64,000 nt of DNA from Haladaptatus sp. DYF46 (GCF_021083305.1 NZ_JAJFAY010000001.1:1178001-1242000); one strand, 5' to 3'; shown: positions 27,812-36,010, counted from the first letter of the stretch. The notes: generated by a model not told the origin, from the letters alone. A program made the numbers and translations.

Positions 27812-29179
27812 TTAGAGATAGTCGAACGCCCGTCGTCCGGCGTCGAACCCGGCACGTTCGTGCGCCCACTCGAACGGCGCTTCGTCGCGGCGGTCGGAGA
27901 GAAACGAGACGATGTCGTCGGCGACGTTCTCGCCGTAGAGCGACGGCCCCGACCGCATTCGCTCGCGGAGGGAGTCGTCTCCGTGAACGTGTTCGACCAT
28001 CCCCCGCACGAACGCGCCCGAAATCGGTGGGACGAGGAGGTTGGTGTTCGCCTCGAACACCGTCTCTGGCCGGTCGGTGTTGAATCGCGCGGTCAGACAG
28101 ATCGCCTCGTCGATGTGGTTGAGTTCCTCCTGCATGCTCCCGGAATCGGTCAGTTCCGCGAAACACTGCCCGGATTCGAGGAACTCGTAGACGTGCGCGT
28201 GGCGTTTCCAGAGGCCGCTGAAGAGGAAGTTGTCGTTGTCGTCGGCGAGTCGAAGCAGTTTATCGCGCAGGCCGTAGTTTTCGAGCGCGGCCTTGGTGGC
28301 GTTCAACTCCACGAAGTTGACGTTGTACCCCGTCTCGACGAGGCCGATGACCGCGTCAACGATGGCGCGAAAGCGGTCGGGAAGGAGGTTCGCCCGACGG
28401 TGGACGTCCACGCGAATCCAATCGTCTCGACGTTCGAGAATCGGGTACACGTCGAAGACGCTCTCGCCGTCGCCGCCCTTTTTCATCCCGATGGCGTCCA
28501 CGACGGAGTTGCCCACGACCGGAATCCGCCCCCGACCGTGAACTTCCTCGGGGTAGCCCTCGCGGACGAGGTGCTCGCGGTTCAACGCCGTCGGCGCGAA
28601 GTGGTAGGTCGACGCGGCGGATCCGACGAACGTGTCGTACTGCTCCGGGAACGGTTCCGTTCGGTTCAGTTCCCAGTCGGCGTGCCACTGCTCCTCGACG
28701 AACTCGGCGGGCGTCCCGTAGTTCTCGAACGGGGGAGCCATACCGCGGAGGCCGGCCTCGTTGTGGGCGACGCCGCTGTTGGTCGCGAACAGCCACGCCT
28801 GCGGGACGATTCCGGCGGCGAGCGTGTCCCCGTGGACGACCGGCAGGACGGTGGTGTCGGGATACGAGGAGGCCAGCGTGTCGGCGACGGACTCGATTCG
28901 GGTCATCAACTCGGCCGTCTTCCGCGTGAGACCGCCCCGAACGTTCAGGTCGACCGCGATGTGGTCCGCGAGGTCGTACTCGTCGAGTCCGTGGCCGAGC
29001 AGGTCGTCGTAATGCTGGCCGGTGTGGAGGACGAAACACGGAACGCCCCGGTCGCGCGCCGCGGCGACGACGGGTGCCTGTTTGTAGAAGTCGGGTTTCG
29101 TTGCGGTGACGACGGCCAGTACGAACTCCTCCCCCTCCATCTGTCGCGCGAGACGGTCGTCGTGTATCTCGACATCCAT
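27812..29179 (-). CDS. wecB: UDP-N-acetylglucosamine 2-epimerase, non-hydrolysing type
   Basis: A 455-residue epimerase of the WecB/MnaA type, which converts UDP-GlcNAc to UDP-ManNAc for surface polysaccharides or N-glycans. Features are VVTATKPDFYKQAPVVAAA near the start, HTGQHYDD, VVHGDTLAA (conserved Asp), HNEAGLRG, and FAELTDSGSMQEELNHI near the C-terminus. It is longer than the usual 370-390 residues: about 30 extra residues precede the core and there is an inserted segment after HNEAGLRG. No glycan cluster surrounds it. The start at 29179 is an ATG; the first 17 residues show no conservation, so a later start is possible. Confidence 0.85.
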   Translation of the reverse strand: MDVEIHDDRLARQMEGEEFVLAVVTATKPDFYKQAPVVAAARDRGVPCFVLHTGQHYDDLLGHGLDEYDLADHIAVDLNVRGGLTRKTAELMTRIESVADTLASSYPDTTVLPVVHGDTLAAGIVPQAWLFATNSGVAHNEAGLRGMAPPFENYGTPAEFVEEQWHADWELNRTEPFPEQYDTFVGSAASTYHFAPTALNREHLVREGYPEEVHGRGRIPVVGNSVVDAIGMKKGGDGESVFDVYPILERRDDWIRVDVHRRANLLPDRFRAIVDAVIGLVETGYNVNFVELNATKAALENYGLRDKLLRLADDNDNFLFSGLWKRHAHVYEFLESGQCFAELTDSGSMQEELNHIDEAICLTARFNTDRPETVFEANTNLLVPPISGAFVRGMVEHVHGDDSLRERMRSGPSLYGENVADDIVSFLSDRRDEAPFEWAHERAGFDAGRRAFDYL

Positions 29180-29293
29180 CGGGTGGACCGCTCGTTTCCG
29201 ACGGTATATTTCTTGTCATCGCTATGAACACCGGTACCAAGTTTCCCGGAAGGAGACAGAAAACCTAAGTTATCAATCCCGCTACTCGGTACC

Positions 29294-30229
29294 GTGGAAC
29301 GAGATACCGCCCGCACAATCGTAATCGCCCTCCTCTGTATTCTCGCGATCGCGTTCGCCGCCGCGACGTTGAACTCCGCCGTGAGCGAAGACGGGTCCGG
29401 AACCGGTCTCGGTGGCGGTCCCGGCGGCGTCGGAAGCAGTCGGACGAACTCGTCGGCACCGCAAGTCGCCGGTAGCGGGGGTCCGTCGATGCCGTTCCAG
29501 ATGCCGTGCTACCCCGTTCTGGATACGGCCCCCGCCATCCTGCTCATCCTCGGGGCGTTTTTGCTCCTCGTGGGGGTCGCCTACCGGAAGGCGGGCGGCC
29601 TCGGCGCGTTCGCGGTAATCGGGCCGGTCGGAATCCCTGTGTTGCTCCTTCACGCGCTACTGACGGCCTGCACGGTGTCGCCCCTCCAAAGGGACGGCGG
29701 TCTGATGGGCACGTTCAACCGGAGCGACATTTCGCTCCCGCAGGGCGGTACCGGCGGCCTCGGCGACGGCGCGAAGACCATGTCCCCCTCGATTCTGATG
29801 TTCCTCGTCCTCGGCATCGCGCTCGTCGGGGCGGTGGTCCTCCTCGTTCGAAGTTCGAGCGGAAGCGAGGAAGACACACCGGAGGCGGACGTACTCGAAG
29901 AGAGCGAGGAGGACATCGCCGCCGTCGGGCGGGCGGCGGGCGAGGCGGCCGACCGAATCGAGTCCGAATCGAGCGTCGAGAACGAGGTGTACCGGGCGTG
30001 GAGCGAGATGACCCAGTATCTACACGTCCCCTCGCCGGAGTCGAGTACGCCGGGCGAGTTCGCGGCCGCCGCCGTGGACGCCGGAATGGACCCCGAAGAC
30101 GTGAGCGAACTGACGGGCGTCTTCGAGGAGGTCCGATACGGCGGCCACGAGGCGAACGACGAACACGAAGAGCGGGCGATAGCCGCGCTCCGCCGCATCG
30201 AGCGGACGTACGCGGGGGACGACGAATGA
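29294..30229 (+). CDS. DUF4129 membrane protein
   Basis: A 311-residue protein with an N-terminal helix (about 7-25), two closely spaced membrane segments (75-93 and 98-120), one more at about 172-188, and a C-terminal cytosolic DUF4129 domain containing EVYRAWSEMTQYLHVP and TPGEFAAAAVDAGMDPEDVS. DUF4129 proteins occur with transglutaminase and MoxR/DUF58 systems. It is the first gene of a tight operon: its TGA overlaps the next ATG (ATGA at 30226-30229). A non-hydrophobic Gly/Ser loop with a Cys lies outside. Confidence 0.85.
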   Translation: MERDTARTIVIALLCILAIAFAAATLNSAVSEDGSGTGLGGGPGGVGSSRTNSSAPQVAGSGGPSMPFQMPCYPVLDTAPAILLILGAFLLLVGVAYRKAGGLGAFAVIGPVGIPVLLLHALLTACTVSPLQRDGGLMGTFNRSDISLPQGGTGGLGDGAKTMSPSILMFLVLGIALVGAVVLLVRSSSGSEEDTPEADVLEESEEDIAAVGRAAGEAADRIESESSVENEVYRAWSEMTQYLHVPSPESSTPGEFAAAAVDAGMDPEDVSELTGVFEEVRYGGHEANDEHEERAIAALRRIERTYAGDDE

Positions 30230-30795
30230 ACGCCCGCTCGGCCGTCACGGCGATCGGCATCCTCGCCGTCGGAGGGGGATTGGCGATGGTGTTCGCGCCG
30301 GACTTGGCGTCGCTCTTCCCGCTCCGGGACCTGTTCGTGAAGTTCGTCGGCCTGCTGGCGTTCGTACAGGGACTCCGGGTCGTACAGGCGCGGCGACACA
30401 CGGACGTCGAAGGGGCGGGAACGGGCGACCCGGAAACGAACGTGACGCTGCCGGTGCCCGGGCAGGAGTTCGACGACCGACTTCGAACCGTCCATTCGGG
30501 GCCGCGAAAGCGGAAATTTCGGTCGCGCAAGGCGGTCAGAGAACGACTCGAGGAGGCGCTGATCGAGGCCATCGTCCAGCGCGAGGGGTGTTCCGACGAC
30601 GGTGCGCGGACGCGCATCGAAACGGGCGAATGGACGGACGATCCCGAGGCCGCCGCGTTCGTGGCGGGGCACCCCTCCCCGCGCCGGTCGTGGCGACAGT
30701 GGTTCCGCCAGTCGTTCGGCAGCGAGACGGCGTTCCAATACCGCGCTCGAAAGACGGCGGACGCCATCACCCGCTACATCGAGGAGGACCGATGA
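30226..30795 (+). CDS. Membrane protein, DUF7269 family
   Basis: A 189-residue protein with two N-terminal membrane segments (about 7-25 and 32-50) and a soluble, Arg-rich C-terminal part holding VTLPVPGQEFDDRL and ASP-containing helices. Family members sit between DUF4129 and DUF58 genes in haloarchaea, and I name the family from that context and length. Both ends overlap neighbours by four bases (ATGA), so translation is coupled. Function unknown, likely part of the MoxR-DUF58 system. Confidence 0.72.
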   Translation: MNARSAVTAIGILAVGGGLAMVFAPDLASLFPLRDLFVKFVGLLAFVQGLRVVQARRHTDVEGAGTGDPETNVTLPVPGQEFDDRLRTVHSGPRKRKFRSRKAVRERLEEALIEAIVQREGCSDDGARTRIETGEWTDDPEAAAFVAGHPSPRRSWRQWFRQSFGSETAFQYRARKTADAITRYIEEDR

Positions 30796-32066
30796 ACGTC
30801 GTTCGTGAGACCAACCGGTGGCACGGGGTGAGCGCCATGGCGCTCCTCGCGGCTGGCGTCGGCGTCTTCACCGGGAGTCCGGTCACGCTCCTCGTCGGCG
30901 TGATCGGCGTCGCATTCGCGGCGTACTCCCGGACCGCCTCGCCGCCGCCGACCGACTTCGAGTTGACGCGCGTCGTGAGCGACCCGGTTCTCGAACCGGG
31001 TGACGAAACGACCGTGGAGGTGACGGTGGAAAACGTCGGCGAGACGACCGCCCCCGACCTCAGAATCGTCGACGGCGTGCCCGACGGACTCCGGGTGACG
31101 GGCGGATCGCCCAGACTCGGGACGGCGCTTCGCCCCGGCAAACGGGACACCTTCAGCTACACCCTCGAAGCGGTTCGCGGCGACCACGCCTTCGGTCCGG
31201 CACAGGCCATCGCTCGCGACTTCAGCGGCGCGCTCGAACGCGAGTTCGAACTCGAAGACGAGACGACGATCACCTGCACCCCCCGGCTCCAATCGTCGGC
31301 CGACGACGTTCCGCTCCGCGAACAGACGATTCGTCACGTCGGGCGCGTGGCGACCCGCGAAGGTGGAACGGGCGTCGAATTCTTCGCCACCCGAGACTAT
31401 CGACCGGGCGACCCGCTCTCCCGCATCGACTGGAAACGGAAGGCCCGCACGGGCGAGCTGACGACCGTCGAGTTCCGCGAGGAGCGAACCGCGACCGTCG
31501 TCCTCCTCGTCGACGTTCGGGAGCAGGCGTACCTGACGGTAGACGCGGAGGAACCCGGCGCGGTGGAACACTCCATTCGCGCCGCAGGGGACGCGTTCAG
31601 CGCCCTACTCGACAGCGGCGACCGGGTCGGCATCGCGGCGCTCGGCCCGGAGGAGGTATGGCTCGCGCCCGGCACCGGCGAAACCCACCGCGCGAAAGCG
31701 CGGCAACTCCTCTCGCACGCGAGCGCGTTCGGCCAAAACCCGCCCGAGGAGATGTTTTACTCCACCGTGAAACTGCGCTGGCTTCGACGACGGATCCCGA
31801 GCGAGGCGCAGGTGGTGTACTTCTCGCCGCTCTGCGACCGCTTCGCGCCGGACGTGGCGCGGCGGCTCGACGCCATGGGTCACGCCGTGACCGTCATCAG
31901 TCCGAACCCGACGACGGACGAGACCACCGGGAAACGACTCGCACGGGCGGAGCGGGCACAGCGAATCGGGACGCTCCGCGCCGGCGGAATTCGAGTCGTG
32001 GACTGGAACCCCGACGAACTCCTCGGCGTGACACTGGCGAAGATGAACAGGCGGTGGGCGCGATGA
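30792..32066 (+). CDS. DUF58 / von Willebrand A-like domain protein
   Basis: A 424-residue protein: two N-terminal membrane segments (about 13-45), a beta-rich domain (ELTRVVSDPVLEPGDETT onwards) and then the DUF58 signature EFFATRDYRPGDPLSRIDWK, followed by a vWA-like fold with VVLLVDVRE. The MIDAS of a true vWA (DxSxS) is not intact: the segment reads DVREQ. DUF58 proteins work with MoxR AAA+ ATPases as putative metal-centre or complex assembly factors. It is the third gene of the operon. The start ATG at 30792 overlaps the end of the previous gene. Confidence 0.88.
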   Translation: MNVVRETNRWHGVSAMALLAAGVGVFTGSPVTLLVGVIGVAFAAYSRTASPPPTDFELTRVVSDPVLEPGDETTVEVTVENVGETTAPDLRIVDGVPDGLRVTGGSPRLGTALRPGKRDTFSYTLEAVRGDHAFGPAQAIARDFSGALEREFELEDETTITCTPRLQSSADDVPLREQTIRHVGRVATREGGTGVEFFATRDYRPGDPLSRIDWKRKARTGELTTVEFREERTATVVLLVDVREQAYLTVDAEEPGAVEHSIRAAGDAFSALLDSGDRVGIAALGPEEVWLAPGTGETHRAKARQLLSHASAFGQNPPEEMFYSTVKLRWLRRRIPSEAQVVYFSPLCDRFAPDVARRLDAMGHAVTVISPNPTTDETTGKRLARAERAQRIGTLRAGGIRVVDWNPDELLGVTLAKMNRRWAR

Positions 32067-32581
32067 GCGGAACGGAGGTTCGAGACGGAACCATCGACCG
32101 CTCGCCGGCGCGGGTGAGCCAACTGCTTGCCATCATCGCCGCATCGCTCGCGGTCGGAGCGAGCGCGCTGTTCGGCGGCGTCGGTGCGCTCGGCGGTATC
32201 CTCGGACTCCTGTTCGTCGCCGCCGGCGTCGTTCGCGGCAGTCGCCGCCTCGTCACGGTCGGCAGTTTCGTCCTGTTGCTGGGAATTCTGGCCGGGAGCC
32301 TCGTCGCCGCGCCCCCGGAACTCCTGATTCCCGGCGCGATAGCCGCCGTCCTCGCGTGGGACTTCGGTGAACAGGCCATCAACGTCGGCGAGCAGTTGGG
32401 TCGGGAGGCGGACACCCAAACCCTCGAAGTCATGCACGCCGCGTCGAGCACGGTCATCGGCATCACGGCGGGCGGCGTCGGATACGGCATGTATTTAACT
32501 GGAAGCGGCGGCCAACCGGTGACCGCGCTGGTGTTCCTGTTGATCGCGGCGCTGGCGCTCACGTCGGCGTTGCGAGCGTGA
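32063..32581 (+). CDS. Membrane protein, DUF7519 family
   Basis: A 172-residue protein of about five hydrophobic helices with short loops (about 22-40, 45-58, 64-82, 84-96, 128-170) and one soluble Glu-containing stretch in the middle. It begins four bases inside the DUF58 gene (ATGA) and ends the operon. The next gene, MoxR, is on the opposite strand and stops 26 bases later. Family assignment rests on context and hydrophobic layout. Confidence 0.72.
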   Translation: MSGTEVRDGTIDRSPARVSQLLAIIAASLAVGASALFGGVGALGGILGLLFVAAGVVRGSRRLVTVGSFVLLLGILAGSLVAAPPELLIPGAIAAVLAWDFGEQAINVGEQLGREADTQTLEVMHAASSTVIGITAGGVGYGMYLTGSGGQPVTALVFLLIAALALTSALRA

Positions 32582-32607
32582 AACGGAAAAGAAGGGACTT
32601 CTTTCGG

Positions 32608-33558
32608 CTATTCGACCGTCGGCACGGGGACGCTGTCCAGCACCGACTCGACGATTTCGTCCTTTCGCGCGTTGTTCACCTTCGCGTCCGGCGTGAGGAC
32701 GACGCGGTGGGCCAGCACGGGGTAGGCGACGCGCTTGACGTCGTCGGGGGTGACGAAATCGCGGCCCTGCATGGCGGCGCGGGCGCGGGTCGCCTCGAAC
32801 AGGCGCTGGGTCCCGCGCGGGGAGACGCCGACTTCGACGCGGCGGTCCTCGCGGGTTCCGCGGGCGATGGCGGCCATGTATTCGAGCAGGTCCTCCTCGA
32901 CGCGAACCGTCTCGGGGACCGACTGGAGGTCCGTGACGAGTTGGTTGTCGAGGACGGTTTCGACGGACGGACTCTGGCTGTCGCGGGCCGAACGCCGGCG
33001 AAGGAGTTCGATTTCGCCGTCGAGATCCGGGTAGCCGAGGCTGGTTTTCACGGCGAAGCGGTCCACCTGCGCTTCGGGGAGCGGGAAGGTTCCCTCCTGC
33101 TCGACGGGGTTCTGCGTGGCGATGACGAAGAACGGCTTCGGCAGTTCGCGGGTGTCGCCGTCCACCGTCACCTGTCGTTCCTCCATCGCTTCGAGGAGCG
33201 CGGCCTGCGTCTTCGGCGGCGCGCGGTTGATCTCGTCGGCGAGGACGACGTTGGCGAAGATGGGACCTTCGTTGAACTCGAACTTGCGGTCCTGTTCGTT
33301 GAACACGTGCGTCCCCGTCACGTCGGCCGGGAGGAGGTCAGGGGTAAACTGCACGCGGTTAAACGAGAGGCCGAGCGCGGAGGCAAAACTCCGCGCGGTG
33401 AGCGTCTTTCCGGTTCCGGGCACGTCCTCCAGCAGCACGTGTCCCTGTGCCATGACGCCGAGGAGGACCGTTTCGAGGAATTCGCGGTCGGCGATGACGG
33501 CGGTTCCGATCGCATCGAGGACGGAGTTCGCCTCGGTGTTCGCGTCTGTAACGTCCAT
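32608..33558 (-). CDS. MoxR-family AAA+ ATPase
   Basis: A 316-residue MoxR ATPase. Walker A is EDVPGTGKT (residues 44-52), Walker B lies in NVVLADEINRAPPKTQAALL, with sensor and Arg-finger segments IATQNPVEQEGTFPLPEAQ and DRF. Together with DUF58 and DUF4129 partners it is thought to remodel membrane-bound complexes. Here it faces its partner genes: it converges on the DUF4129-DUF7519 operon instead of lying in the same direction, so it must have a separate promoter. The upstream side is the tRNA-Ser gene. Confidence 0.94.
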   Translation of the reverse strand: MDVTDANTEANSVLDAIGTAVIADREFLETVLLGVMAQGHVLLEDVPGTGKTLTARSFASALGLSFNRVQFTPDLLPADVTGTHVFNEQDRKFEFNEGPIFANVVLADEINRAPPKTQAALLEAMEERQVTVDGDTRELPKPFFVIATQNPVEQEGTFPLPEAQVDRFAVKTSLGYPDLDGEIELLRRRSARDSQSPSVETVLDNQLVTDLQSVPETVRVEEDLLEYMAAIARGTREDRRVEVGVSPRGTQRLFEATRARAAMQGRDFVTPDDVKRVAYPVLAHRVVLTPDAKVNNARKDEIVESVLDSVPVPTVE

Positions 33559-33627
33559 GAAATATCAAGCGACGGCCATCGATTTTAATGTGGTGGTCGT
33601 CTGGGTTTCCGTGACGAAAATCGAAAC

Positions 33628-33636
33628 CCATAAACC
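33628..33636 (+). promoter_or_regulatory. TATA-like element of tRNA-Ser
   Basis: CCATAAACC at 33628-33636 lies 25-30 bases before the first base of the tRNA, the right spacing for archaeal transcription to begin at or just before position 33661. Confidence 0.5.
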
Positions 33637-33660
33637 GCAAAACGCGGTACTGGGAGATGA

Positions 33661-33745
33661 GCCGAGATAGCCTAGCCCGGCCAAGGCGGCAGATTCGAAA
33701 TCTGCTGTCCTCACGGACACGGGAGTTCAAATCTCCCTCTCGGCG
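33661..33745 (+). tRNA. tRNA-Ser (CGA)
   Basis: A type II tRNA of 85 bases. The acceptor arm pairs GCCGAGA (33661-33667) with TCTCGGC (33738-33744), with discriminator G at 33745. The D region contains TAGCCTAGCCCGGCCAAGG; the anticodon arm GCAGA-TTCGAAA-TCTGC gives anticodon CGA, decoding UCG serine. A long variable arm (TGTCC-TCAC-GGACA) and T arm GGGAG-TTCAAAT-CTCCC follow. No intron and no encoded CCA. Long variable arm, G discriminator and anticodon all point to serine. Confidence 0.96.
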
Positions 33746-33750
33746 TTTTT
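33746..33750 (+). terminator. Short T-run after tRNA-Ser
   Basis: Five T residues follow the discriminator base directly; T-runs are the usual archaeal stop signal after tRNA genes. The run also begins the left arm of the inverted repeat 33747-33828. Confidence 0.5.
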
Positions 33751-33828
33751 CCAACCACATCGTGACCAGTCGAGACGTTGCGAACGGAGGTGAGCAAACG
33801 TCGAGACCCGTCTCCGTGGTTGGAAAAG
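33747..33828. repeat. 82-bp inverted-repeat element after tRNA-Ser
   Basis: TTTTCCAACCAC at 33747-33758 is the perfect reverse complement of GTGGTTGGAAAA at 33817-33828, a 12-bp stem. Inside it GAGACG (33772-33777) pairs with CGTCTC (33809-33814). No coding frame. It lies immediately after the tRNA and before two tRNA-end-bearing repeats. Confidence 0.7.
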
Positions 33829-33829
33829 T

Positions 33830-33927
33830 GGTCAGGGAATTTGAACTAGACCGGACGCACGCCCGCACAGCGAACGCGAGTGAGCGAGCAGGACCGTCCG
33901 GGCGTGGTTCAGATCTCCCTCTCGGCG
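33830..33927 (+). repeat. tRNA-end-bearing repeat, unit A
   Basis: A 98-bp unit that begins GGTCAGGG, contains GTGAGCGAGCAGG and ends with TTCAGATCTCCCTCTCGGCG, which is the T-loop-to-acceptor end of the neighbouring tRNA-Ser with one change. Similar to unit B (33987-34082). The unit lacks the rest of a tRNA, so it is a partial duplicate, as left by site-specific integration or repeat spread. Confidence 0.75.
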
Positions 33928-33948
33928 TCATTCTCCGAACGTAACTGA

Positions 33949-33968
33949 CCGAGAGCCGTGGCTCTCGG
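33949..33968. repeat. Perfect 9-bp hairpin
   Basis: CCGAGAGCC (33949-33957) pairs with GGCTCTCGG (33960-33968) around a two-base loop. It sits between repeat units A and B. It contains GAGAGCC-like sequence that also echoes the tRNA acceptor arm; its role is unclear. Confidence 0.55.
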
Positions 33969-33986
33969 TCGCGTGAGAAGATGAAC

Positions 33987-34082
33987 GGTCAGGGTGATTT
34001 GAGCAGGCGAGTCGCACGCCCGCGGAGCGAACGACAGTGAGCGAGCAGGAACGTCTCGACGGGTTCAAATATCCCTCTCGGA
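33987..34082 (+). repeat. tRNA-end-bearing repeat, unit B
   Basis: A 96-bp relative of unit A: GGTCAGGG start, AGTGAGCGAGCAGG in the middle, and TTCAAATATCCCTCTCGG at the end, again copying the tRNA-Ser 3' end (TTCAAATCTCCCTCTCGG) with one change. Units A and B differ mainly by small indels. No integrase gene or other mobile gene is in the window. Confidence 0.75.
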
Positions 34083-34130
34083 ATCCTGTTGTGCATCGGG
34101 TGCCTTTCCGAGTAGAATTATCACAATCGT

Positions 34131-34412
34131 CATAGAGAAGACCTCGAAAGCCCCCGCCCGGTCGCGGTCGCTCCACAAGATATTCTCGTACGGGCTGTGC
34201 GGAGCGTACGAGAATAGTGGCTTGTAGAACCGACCACGACAAGCGCGACCGAGCGGCCCCTTTCAATCCCACCGACCGCACAGCACCGCGACGACCACAC
34301 CCTCCCCAGCCGATTGTGCTTCTCGCCCTTCGGCCTGCGATGCTCATCCCTCGCACGCTATCGGCACGAGCCTTCGGGCGGTGTGCCCGTCGGCTCGTGC
34401 CAGCGCGCGCCA
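34131..34412 (-). repeat. Structured dispersed repeat, copy 2
   Basis: The second copy of the element described at 758-1020, in the opposite orientation, 282 bp. Blocks shared with copy 1 occur in the same order. Hairpin 1 is at about 34351-34406 with a 10-bp perfect stem GGCACGAGCC/GGCTCGTGCC. Hairpin 2 pairs 34160-34165 with 34245-34250, 34166-34170 with 34231-34235, 34175-34179 with 34221-34225, and ends in an 11-bp perfect stem 34182-34192/34205-34215. The stem sequences differ from copy 1 but the pairing plan is the same. It occupies the gap between the tRNA repeat island and the glycosyltransferase gene. Confidence 0.8.
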
Positions 34413-34442
34413 ACGTGGTAATTTCGCTTCGCGGACCTCCCG

Positions 34443-35546
34443 TCAATGCCGTTCGGAGAGAATGGGGCGCGTGGCCTCCAGAACCTCGTCGGGGTCGATG
34501 TCGACATCGTCCCACGCCGGGAGGACGGCGTGGATTTCGTGGCCGTCCGGGGGTCGAACGGCCTCGGCGTACGTCTCGACCTGCGCCCGTTCGGCCGCCG
34601 AATCGTAGGTCAGTCCGTTGAACGCGGCGTCGGCGGCGTACTGCCGGACGAACCGCCGGGCGGTGTCGCGGTAGCGTTCGGGAAGCGTCTCGTACGCGGG
34701 CGTGACGCCGTGGTTCTCACAGACGCGGAAGAGGGCCGCGCCGACGCCTTCGCTCATCGAGGAGAGGCCGCCCGGTCCGGCCACGCCGCGGTGGTCGTGT
34801 TCGTAGCGCCCGAGGTCCACCTGCGCGCTTCCGTCGAATCCGGCGTGTTCGAACGCGCCGCCGAGGGTGCCGACCTCCAAGCCCCAATCGCGTTCGACGC
34901 GCATGCCCGTGGCGAGGTCCGCGGTCATGCCGAACTCGCCCGCCAGCGCGTAGCGGAACGCGCCGAGGTAGTCGAGGATTCGTCCGTCGTCGGCGCGACG
35001 CAGGGTTCGGACCAGCGGCGCGTAGAACAGGCGGAACAGGCGACCGTAGAGGCGGTTCTCCTCGACGCGGGCGTAGTAGCCCTTCGTGAACGAAAAGCCG
35101 TCGTCGAGCGGTGCGATGAGCCGCGGGACGATGGACGGATCGTAGGTCTTGGTGTCCGCGTCGTGGCAGACGACGAAGTCGGAGTCGGCCGCGGCGACGC
35201 CGAGCGCCAGCCACACGTCCCGTCCCTTACCTGCGGGTCCCGTTAGCCCGTGGTCGTCCAACAGCGCCTCGCTTCGGGGGTTGGAACACCAGAGGAGGGA
35301 GAGGGGAAGGTCGAATCCCGAAAGCCAGTCGTGAACCGCGCCGACGGAGTCGGATGGCGCGCGGAGCGGGATGACGACGCGGTTCGGTGAGACGGTTTCC
35401 AGCGCCGACAGGACGCGGTCCGCCGTCCGTGATCCGAACTCCGCGTCGGTCATCGGGACGACGACGGCGGTGCGGTCGGGCGGGGCGTCCGGAATCCGCC
35501 CGGTCAGGTCGTGGAGCGTCGTCACCTGCTCCTGCACGTACTCCAT
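34443..35546 (-). CDS. GpgS-like glycosyltransferase (glucosyl-3-phosphoglycerate synthase family)
   Basis: A 367-residue GT-A-fold glycosyltransferase of the family that includes glucosyl- and mannosyl-3-phosphoglycerate synthases, which make compatible solutes or polysaccharide precursors. Features are AVVVPMTDAEFGSRTADRVL near the start, VCHDADTKTYDPS (the metal-binding DxD region), FSFTKGYYARVEENRLYGR and GFDGSAQVDLGRYEHDH. The exact sugar and acceptor cannot be told. I chose the ATG at 35546 (MEYVQEQVTTL); the open frame goes on 31 codons upstream, but that part is basic and proline-rich, unlike a haloarchaeal protein. Upstream it faces the DUF7522 gene. Confidence 0.82.
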   Translation of the reverse strand: MEYVQEQVTTLHDLTGRIPDAPPDRTAVVVPMTDAEFGSRTADRVLSALETVSPNRVVIPLRAPSDSVGAVHDWLSGFDLPLSLLWCSNPRSEALLDDHGLTGPAGKGRDVWLALGVAAADSDFVVCHDADTKTYDPSIVPRLIAPLDDGFSFTKGYYARVEENRLYGRLFRLFYAPLVRTLRRADDGRILDYLGAFRYALAGEFGMTADLATGMRVERDWGLEVGTLGGAFEHAGFDGSAQVDLGRYEHDHRGVAGPGGLSSMSEGVGAALFRVCENHGVTPAYETLPERYRDTARRFVRQYAADAAFNGLTYDSAAERAQVETYAEAVRPPDGHEIHAVLPAWDDVDIDPDEVLEATRPILSERH

Positions 35547-35638
35547 TGAGAGGGGCTTAGGAGAGGGGGAAGAAAAGTGGCGTGAAGTCGGCAGAACCGG
35601 ATGGATTAATATCAGATCACTTCCAATAGCTGGAGGCA

Positions 35639-36004
35639 ATGAAAACTAAGGCACTCACCGACGCCCTCCGAGACGCCGTGGGGGACGGGTTGCGAACGGT
35701 CGCGACGGGTAACATCGAGGAGAAATCGTTCGATATCGTCTACATGCGTGAGGATATCGGATCGCTCTATTCGGAAGAAGAGCGCGAGGAGATACTCCAC
35801 GACCTCGTACTGGAAAACCTCGTCGAGGTCAGACAGGAGAGGCTGTTCGCCCCGCTTGGAGACCTCCAACTCACGAGTCGCGTGTTCGAATACGGCATCA
35901 ACGTCGTCGGATGGAACGAGAACGCCGGCGTATTCGTCGGCCTCGACCCCGATGAAACGTTAATTCCGACGACGATACGTGCCTGCCGGTCGGCGTTCGA
36001 CTGA
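35639..36004 (+). CDS. DUF7522-like small protein
   Basis: A 121-residue soluble protein, acidic, without cysteines in pairs or membrane helices. The layout ALTDALRDAVGDGLRTVATG, then FDIVYMREDIGSLYSEEEREE, then a beta-strand region, matches the haloarchaeal family I know as DUF7522. These are found as single genes; function unknown. It starts at the ATG at 35639, divergent from the glycosyltransferase gene with 92 bases between. It ends seven bases before the 3' end of the MFS transporter gene on the other strand. Confidence 0.72.
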   Translation: MKTKALTDALRDAVGDGLRTVATGNIEEKSFDIVYMREDIGSLYSEEEREEILHDLVLENLVEVRQERLFAPLGDLQLTSRVFEYGINVVGWNENAGVFVGLDPDETLIPTTIRACRSAFD

Positions 36005-36010
36005 CCGGAC

